Shown piece after piece: positions 60,376 to 64,000 of a DNA stretch of 64,000 nt; the first letter of the stretch is position 1, and each line of letters begins with the position of its first letter. This DNA is from Natranaeroarchaeum sp042663585 (GTDB taxonomy: Archaea; Halobacteriota; Halobacteria; Halobacteriales; Natronoarchaeaceae): NCBI RefSeq assembly GCF_042663585.1, contig NZ_JBHTAN010000006.1:124001-188000 (forward strand), read 5' to 3'. A model generated the notes under the pieces. The model did not search any database. It worked only from the letters and a program-made list of their open reading frames with translations, and was not told the DNA's origin. The position numbers and the translations under genes were made by a program.

Positions 60376-60990
60376 CTACTCTTCAGGCAGTCGACCGACG
60401 ACCGCGTAAAACGGGTCGGTTCCCGGCTGGTCGACGATCCGCTCTGTCTCTGCAAATCCACCAGCAGCAAAATACTCCTCGACGAGCGCCGCCCGTTCAT
60501 CCATCGACCGCGTCTGCCACGCACGAATCGCCTTTGTTGGGAACATCCGGTTGGTGAAACTCACTACAGCAGTCCCGTCCGCAGCCAGAATGCGTGCGAA
60601 CTCGCTGAATATCTCACCAGGATACTGCAGATACTGCACCGATAACGCACAGCAGACGACGTCGAAGGAGTCGTCTTCGAGCGGGAGTGTCTGGTTCGAA
60701 TTGAAATCCTGGCGGAAGTACTCGTCTAGTTGCTCGTTTGCTTCGAGTTCAGCCTCGTTGAGTCCATGCCCCACCACACGCTCCACCGGAACCTCCGGGA
60801 GGAACGATACCCAACTGCTCATCGCATCGAAGACACGGTCCCCCGGCGTTAGTACGGATTCGTACAACTCCGTCAGCCGTTCAGTGAAAGCATCATCAGC
60901 GTGGGTGACGAACCGGGAAGACTCGTAGAATCCGTCGTCATCGCTGCTATCGATTTTCTGGCGGTCATCGTCCGATAATACTCTCGACAC
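60376..60990 (-). CDS. class I SAM-dependent methyltransferase
   Basis: The 204-residue protein has the methyltransferase fold of the Methyltransf_11 type. Motif I is degraded: VFDAMSSWVSFLPEVPVERVVGHGL replaces the usual E/DxGxGxG. LPLEDDSFDVVCCALSVQYLQYPGEIFSEFARILAADGTAVVSFTNRM is the conserved middle. Such haloarchaeal proteins are common; the substrate is unknown. The degraded SAM loop means activity is uncertain. A TATTTTATC stretch lies about 20-30 bases upstream. Confidence 0.8.
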   Translation of the reverse strand: MSRVLSDDDRQKIDSSDDDGFYESSRFVTHADDAFTERLTELYESVLTPGDRVFDAMSSWVSFLPEVPVERVVGHGLNEAELEANEQLDEYFRQDFNSNQTLPLEDDSFDVVCCALSVQYLQYPGEIFSEFARILAADGTAVVSFTNRMFPTKAIRAWQTRSMDERAALVEEYFAAGGFAETERIVDQPGTDPFYAVVGRLPEE

Positions 60991-61017
60991 AGTACTCCTG
61001 CTAGTGGCTGAGCGATA

Positions 61018-61191
61018 AAATACTCAGTGCCTGTTGTCCCGAGCGGTTCTGCTGAACGCCTCTGCGTTCGATACTTCTGCGAATGCAACGGCTGGCCAGT
61101 AAGAACAGGTACCGGCCCCAGAACGGGCTAGCAGACCCGGCAGTGTTTTCGAGAGCCCTGTTGAATGGATGGCTCTTACTGCGCAGACGCC
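61018..61191. other. 174-bp intergenic region with possible insertion-sequence end remnant
   Basis: No gene is supported. A 64-residue frame on the minus strand (61001-61195) has a basic composition unlike halophilic proteins. The sequence GAGCC...CAACAGGGCTC near 61148-61174 resembles the ends of some haloarchaeal insertion sequences, but this is only an impression. Confidence 0.25.
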
Positions 61192-61803
61192 TCACCCCTC
61201 ACTGGTGGTGCCCTCTCCGGGGATGAACTGTGCTGCCACCCAGCCGATTCCGGTGGCGATGCAGGCGGGGACCACAACGAAGACCAGCAGTACGACGAAG
61301 AGTCCGCCGCGTTCCCCGATACCGCCGTCGACACTCACGGCCGGACTGAGTGCGATCACTGGAACCAGCAACAGAACGATAGCAACGGCGTAGCCGGTTC
61401 TCGAAACCGCACCCTGGACCGTTCGGCGACGGACGAGATTGGCAGTAGCACCCAACCAGGCGACAAATCCAAAGAGAAGTGCCCACCCGCTGTTAGTTGC
61501 GATCAACAGGACGATGGTTCCCACAGCGCCGACGATAATTCCACCCACAATACCCACCAAGACGGTGAGGGTATTATCGAGAACTCCGTCCGGATCCAAC
61601 CGCTGTTCGGATTCTTCAGTAGCGGTCCGCTCCTGTGAGTCCGCTGACGCGGCGTCGGAAGCGTCCCACGCCCCGTCTTCGTCCGCGTCGGCGGCATCGA
61701 GTTCCTCGGTGAGATCCGCCGAACAGTGCATACAGTAGGTGGCTGTCTGCCCGATTTTGCCCCCGCACTCGGGGCACTGCGGGTCGTCGGCGGCCCTGGT
61801 CAT
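61192..61803 (-). CDS. zinc-ribbon membrane protein (DUF7575-like)
   Basis: The 203-residue protein has an N-terminal zinc ribbon, DPQCPECGGKIGQTATYCMHCSADL (two CxxC pairs). An acidic linker follows (about 35-75), then four or five membrane segments (LTVLVGIVGGIIVGAVGTIVLLIA, WALLFGFVAWLGATA, GYAVAIVLLLVPVIALSPAV, LFVVLLVFVVVPACIATGIGWVAAQ). This architecture is frequent in haloarchaea. Function unknown. ATG 61803 is preferred to an upstream start at 61830 because it begins just ahead of the ribbon. Confidence 0.78.
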   Translation of the reverse strand: MTRAADDPQCPECGGKIGQTATYCMHCSADLTEELDAADADEDGAWDASDAASADSQERTATEESEQRLDPDGVLDNTLTVLVGIVGGIIVGAVGTIVLLIATNSGWALLFGFVAWLGATANLVRRRTVQGAVSRTGYAVAIVLLLVPVIALSPAVSVDGGIGERGGLFVVLLVFVVVPACIATGIGWVAAQFIPGEGTTSEG

Positions 61804-61959
61804 ACATTGACCCCCGTTCTGAGCCAACATATAAGTGACTTATCAGCTGTTCAGTATGATGAATCGCTGTTCCTAGCGGAATCGTCCGGGGCGGATGGAT
61901 GGGGTATTGGTTGATCTACCGAATCAGGAGACAAAGGCCGAGACGGCACGAGCCGTGCT

Positions 61960-62160
61960 CTACGCGGTAGGCGTCAAGTCGGCCGTCTCTAACGGGTCGG
62001 TTGGGGCGGCCCAGACGCTGCTATTGAAGTCGATGCCGCCGTTCCATTTTGCGATGACCGTCGTGACCGCGAGGTCGCCGGTGATGTTGGTCATCGTCCA
62101 CATCCGGTCGAGGACCGAGTCCACCCGCTACTCGACTGCGACTGGGACCGGTGGAACGAT
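61960..62160 (-). pseudogene. C-terminal remnant of a dicarboxylate/amino acid:cation symporter
   Basis: One minus-strand frame reads IVPPVPVAVE, an in-frame TAG, then RVDSVLDRMWTMTNITGDLAVTTVIAKW, and a tail ending at the TAG at 61960-61962. The stretch VDSVLDRMWTMTNITGDLAVTTVIAKW matches the last transmembrane region of DAACS (GltP-like) symporters (VDR.LDM.RT..NVTGD....). The rest of the roughly 430-residue transporter is absent. The stop probably replaced a Trp codon. The 560-base gap 61804-62363 holds this remnant and a small inverted-repeat segment. Confidence 0.65.
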
Positions 62161-62255
62161 CTGCAGACGGTTCCCGACCACTATCGTGTAACGTATTCGC
62201 CGGGAACTCAGCAGCGGGAGCGCCGAAAAGTCGGGTAGTTCTGAACCAAAGCAAC

Positions 62256-62309
62256 GGCTCTGTTGTAACCCTCAGAGACTAATGGAAATCGCCCGCTGAA
62301 TACAGAGCC
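62256..62309. repeat. 54-bp segment bounded by 8-bp perfect inverted repeats
   Basis: GGCTCTGT at 62256-62263 and ACAGAGCC at 62302-62309 are perfect inverted repeats. The GGCTCTGTTG start resembles termini of some haloarchaeal insertion sequences, so this could be a collapsed element or paired ends. It lies between the symporter remnant and the interrupted TrkA gene. Confidence 0.4.
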
Positions 62310-62363
62310 TCAGTTGATCACAGTGCCACTCATCATAGCTCACCGGCGGACCGTATACTGAAC

Positions 62364-63401
62364 TCACTCACCTCGGAACGCCGAAATAACGGCATCTGAG
62401 GCGTCAGGATCGGCTGCGATAATGTATCGTTCGCCGGCCTCCAGTCGCGTTTCGGAGGTGGCGGATCGGTCTCCCCCGGCTCCAGAAATCACGAGACTCC
62501 CCTCCGGAAGGTCAACATCCTTGAGAAGTTGGCCTGCTATTGGTGACTCGGAGGCGACGCGGATATCGAACACTTCCATCTCACCGGTGATATCCTCGAA
62601 TGTTCGCACATCACTCCCGCTGAGTGCGTTCACTGCAGTTTTGATACTTGCACGCTCCGGGAACACGACCTCGTCGACGAGTTGTTCGTACTCGTCGCCG
62701 TCGGCATCGGTGATACGCGCCACCGTTCGGATATCCGGTTCGAACGTCCTCGCAGCGAGGCAGACCGCGAGATTAGCTGTAATTGAGGGCGCTAAGCCCC
62801 CTTCCTCAGCGAGCGGCGAAGCCGCGAGCAGGGAGGGGATACAGCGCCCGCACGAGTTACTTGCCCTTTCCCCGCCACGCTTACTACCCCTGCGGTCGAA
62901 CGAGGTAGTAAGATGCTCACCACGCTTCTGGCGTTGTTCAAACGCGACAAAAAGCGTGCAACGTCGGTTGTGGCCGAGTGTCGATTCGGTAGGAGTGGGA
63001 CACTCCGAACCGCCCCTGAAGGGAAATCGTCTGCGGAGTCTGGAATCCCTGTGCCCACGTTGGGTATAAATTCCGACACAGAAACAGGAAGCCCTGCCCT
63101 CAACAAGCGAGGGGCGAGTAGCCCCGAGCGCGGTAGGGCAGGGTAGTTCACTGCTATCGCTGTCTGTTAGCGCGCCGATAACGGTCGTATCGTCCGTGAG
63201 AGCATTCGATAGGACGGACGGCTTTGTCGCGTCACCTACCACAACCTCGATGTCGTCCGAGTCCTGCTCGTTTGCACGGTCCGGGTCTCGCTCGATAATT
63301 GTCACTTGGTGTCCACGTTGTCTGAAGAACTGTGCTACTCGAAATCCGACCCGTCCGCCGCCAGCGACTAGGATATGACTATTGGTAACTATACACACCA
63401 A
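62364..63401 (-). CDS. TrkA-type potassium uptake regulator interrupted in frame by a hairpin-ended element
   Basis: The host protein is a TrkA: the NAD-binding domain starts HILVAGGGRVGFRVAQFFRQRGHQVTIIERD, continues to VIGALTDSDS, and resumes as ANLAVCLAARTFEPDIRTVARITDADGDEYEQLVDEVVFPE. A TrkA-C domain ends it (MEVFDIRVASESPIAGQLLKDVDLPEGSLVISGAGG, then LEAGERYIIA). Between residues of about 84 and 207 lies about 120 residues of unrelated, Arg/Ser/Cys-rich sequence encoded by a 366-bp insert without stop codons. Without it the protein would be about 223 residues, the normal TrkA length. No ATG is near the start; TTG 63401 or GTG 63398 would serve. The insert splits the Rossmann fold, so the product is probably non-functional. 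Confidence 0.75.
   Translation of the reverse strand: MVCIVTNSHILVAGGGRVGFRVAQFFRQRGHQVTIIERDPDRANEQDSDDIEVVVGDATKPSVLSNALTDDTTVIGALTDSDSSELPCPTALGATRPSLVEGRASCFCVGIYTQRGHRDSRLRRRFPFRGGSECPTPTESTLGHNRRCTLFVAFEQRQKRGEHLTTSFDRRGSKRGGERASNSCGRCIPSLLAASPLAEEGGLAPSITANLAVCLAARTFEPDIRTVARITDADGDEYEQLVDEVVFPERASIKTAVNALSGSDVRTFEDITGEMEVFDIRVASESPIAGQLLKDVDLPEGSLVISGAGGDRSATSETRLEAGERYIIAADPDASDAVISAFRGE
62785..63150. mobile_element. hairpin-ended non-autonomous element (probable IS200/IS605-type MITE) in the TrkA gene
   Basis: The insert has large hairpins at both ends. At 62790-62851 GGGCGCT pairs with AGCGCCC, enclosing a GCGGC-GAA-GCCGC stem. At 63091-63143 CCCTGCCCT pairs with AGGGCAGGG, enclosing GGGGC/GCCCC. 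No terminal direct repeat is clear, and no transposase is coded. Hairpins near both ends with no target duplication is the structure of IS200/IS605-derived (PATE-like) elements. It lies precisely within one codon frame of TrkA. Ends are estimated to within a few bases from where TrkA similarity stops and resumes. Confidence 0.7.
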
Positions 63402-64000
63402 CTTCGACGGCGTACACTAAAGCCCGTTGTTTGGGAGACTGTACTTCGACTGTCGTCGCGCTCGGTGTTTACACTCTGAGTTATGGATCAGCGCGTGCGC
63501 TCGCTTGAGTGCGCGCACTGGTGCGTCAACAATCCCCCTCGACGGCGACTCTCTCCGCTCTCTCGTCTCCTCGGCATCTTCGGTTTCGCTCGCTGTCCGG
63601 TCCGTGGTTCGCTGTCGTGCTCGGTCGGGGTGGCACATCACACCTCAAAATATGGATGAATAATAATACTGGGTTCTCCGGTGCCGGTTTCGAGGGGTTC
63701 AACCGAACTAACGATGCGGGATAACCACCGTTTCCAGTGGATCAACTGGAACACGGAGAACCCAGCGGCGCGTGGCACTTCTCTCCGCCAGTGCTCTCAG
63801 GCATACGCCCTAAGAGGTATGTCCTGCTTGGCAGGAACTCCCCCTCCGGGGATCTCGCCTCGACCACCCGGATCACGACGTCGCCACTCCCCAGAACTAA
63901 AGTCAACTATATACAACTACGTGAAAACTGCAACTCCACTTGAACTGGAGGGGTTACACAATGGCTTGCCGCCCGGCTGTCGGCCCCTAGCGAGTGAGCC
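63402..64000. other. terminal 600 bp without a supported gene; strong inverted repeats
   Basis: No frame in this stretch has halophilic composition or family similarity. It contains several stems: CTGGGTTCTCCG at 63670-63681 with CGGAGAACCCAG at 63754-63765 (12 bp, perfect); GGCATAC/GTATGTCC near 63799-63824; CCTGC-TTG-GCAGG near 63823-63835; TCCCC/GGGGA near 63838-63851; and CTCCA/TGGAG near 63934-63950. TATA-like CTATATA lies at about 63906-63912. This could be a structured RNA, the end of a mobile element, or a regulatory leader. Confidence 0.45.
63670..63765. repeat. 12-bp perfect inverted repeat, 96-nt span
   Basis: The two 12-base arms CTGGGTTCTCCG and CGGAGAACCCAG are exact complements separated by 72 bases. 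Such a stem could be the base of a folded RNA or the terminal repeats of a miniature element. Confidence 0.7.

Noticed and set aside
61001..61195. 64-residue basic minus-strand frame
   Set aside because: Non-halophilic composition and no family pattern; kept only as a possible insertion-sequence remnant.
63417..63641. 74-residue minus-strand frame near the right end
   Set aside because: Arg-rich, low-complexity, starts with a GTG and lacks homologous pattern; not supported as a gene.
1..64000. CRISPR arrays, rRNA genes, prophage modules, replication origin
   Set aside because: No regularly spaced direct repeats of CRISPR type, no rRNA sequence, no Cdc6/Orc gene or capsid/terminase genes were seen. 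The tRNA-associated repeat has 120/89-base spacing with repeated spacers, unlike CRISPR.

Overview
The window is chromosomal DNA of an extremely halophilic archaeon (class Halobacteria). The proteins are very acidic, the DNA is GC-rich with strong GC bias at third codon positions, many genes overlap as ATGA, and several genes look leaderless with a TATA box about 20-30 bp before the start codon. The ribosomal gene order (L14-L24-S4e-L5-S14-S8-L6-L32e-L19e-L18-S5-L30-L15-SecY), the archaeosine genes and many haloarchaea-only small proteins agree with this. I cannot name the genus from sequence alone.

Layout. 1-8009: the distal part of the S10/spc ribosomal superoperon ending in secY. 8206-21709: an interposed block holding an arylsulfotransferase-like membrane protein, a DedA protein, a YdjM-type membrane protein, an atypical sulfatase-like enzyme, an AsnC/TrkA-C regulator with a universal stress protein and an APC transporter, a two-gene MrfB/MrfA-like nuclease-helicase operon, and a glyoxalase-fold protein. 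22270-25456: adk, an Oxa1-superfamily DUF106 protein, cmk and cbf5, the genes that often follow secY in archaea. 25495-29186: small enzymes, a cold-shock protein and two lipoproteins. 29292-29752: tRNA-Pro followed by tandem copies of its own 3' end. 29846-33073: haloarchaeal proteins, an ATP-grasp ligase and a Nudix hydrolase.

33099-44800 holds three archaeosine genes (tgtA, arcS and a RaSEA-type radical SAM gene). Between arcS and raSEA lie a glycerate kinase, a two-domain GH32 fructanase, a two-gene ABC exporter and a GH68 levansucrase, so tRNA-modification genes bracket a fructan/sucrose cassette. 44936-48547 has a multi-domain histidine kinase, a broken substrate-binding protein gene and short ORFs. 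48562-51702 has purQ/purS, divergent purU and the S6e ribosomal protein. 51879-60990 has a CPH-type copper ATPase, a beta-CASP metallo-beta-lactamase whose 3' end is triplicated in tandem, an esterase, two paralogous aldo/keto reductases around a small regulator/membrane-protein module, and several small proteins.

The last 3 kb (61000-64000) is a zone of gene decay and mobile DNA. It holds a fragment of a dicarboxylate-type symporter, a TrkA gene carrying an in-frame insert of about 366 bp with hairpins at both ends, and a terminal stretch full of strong inverted repeats but without a convincing gene. A second hairpin-ended element lies between the Usp and APC genes. I saw no CRISPR array, rRNA gene, replication origin or intact transposase.
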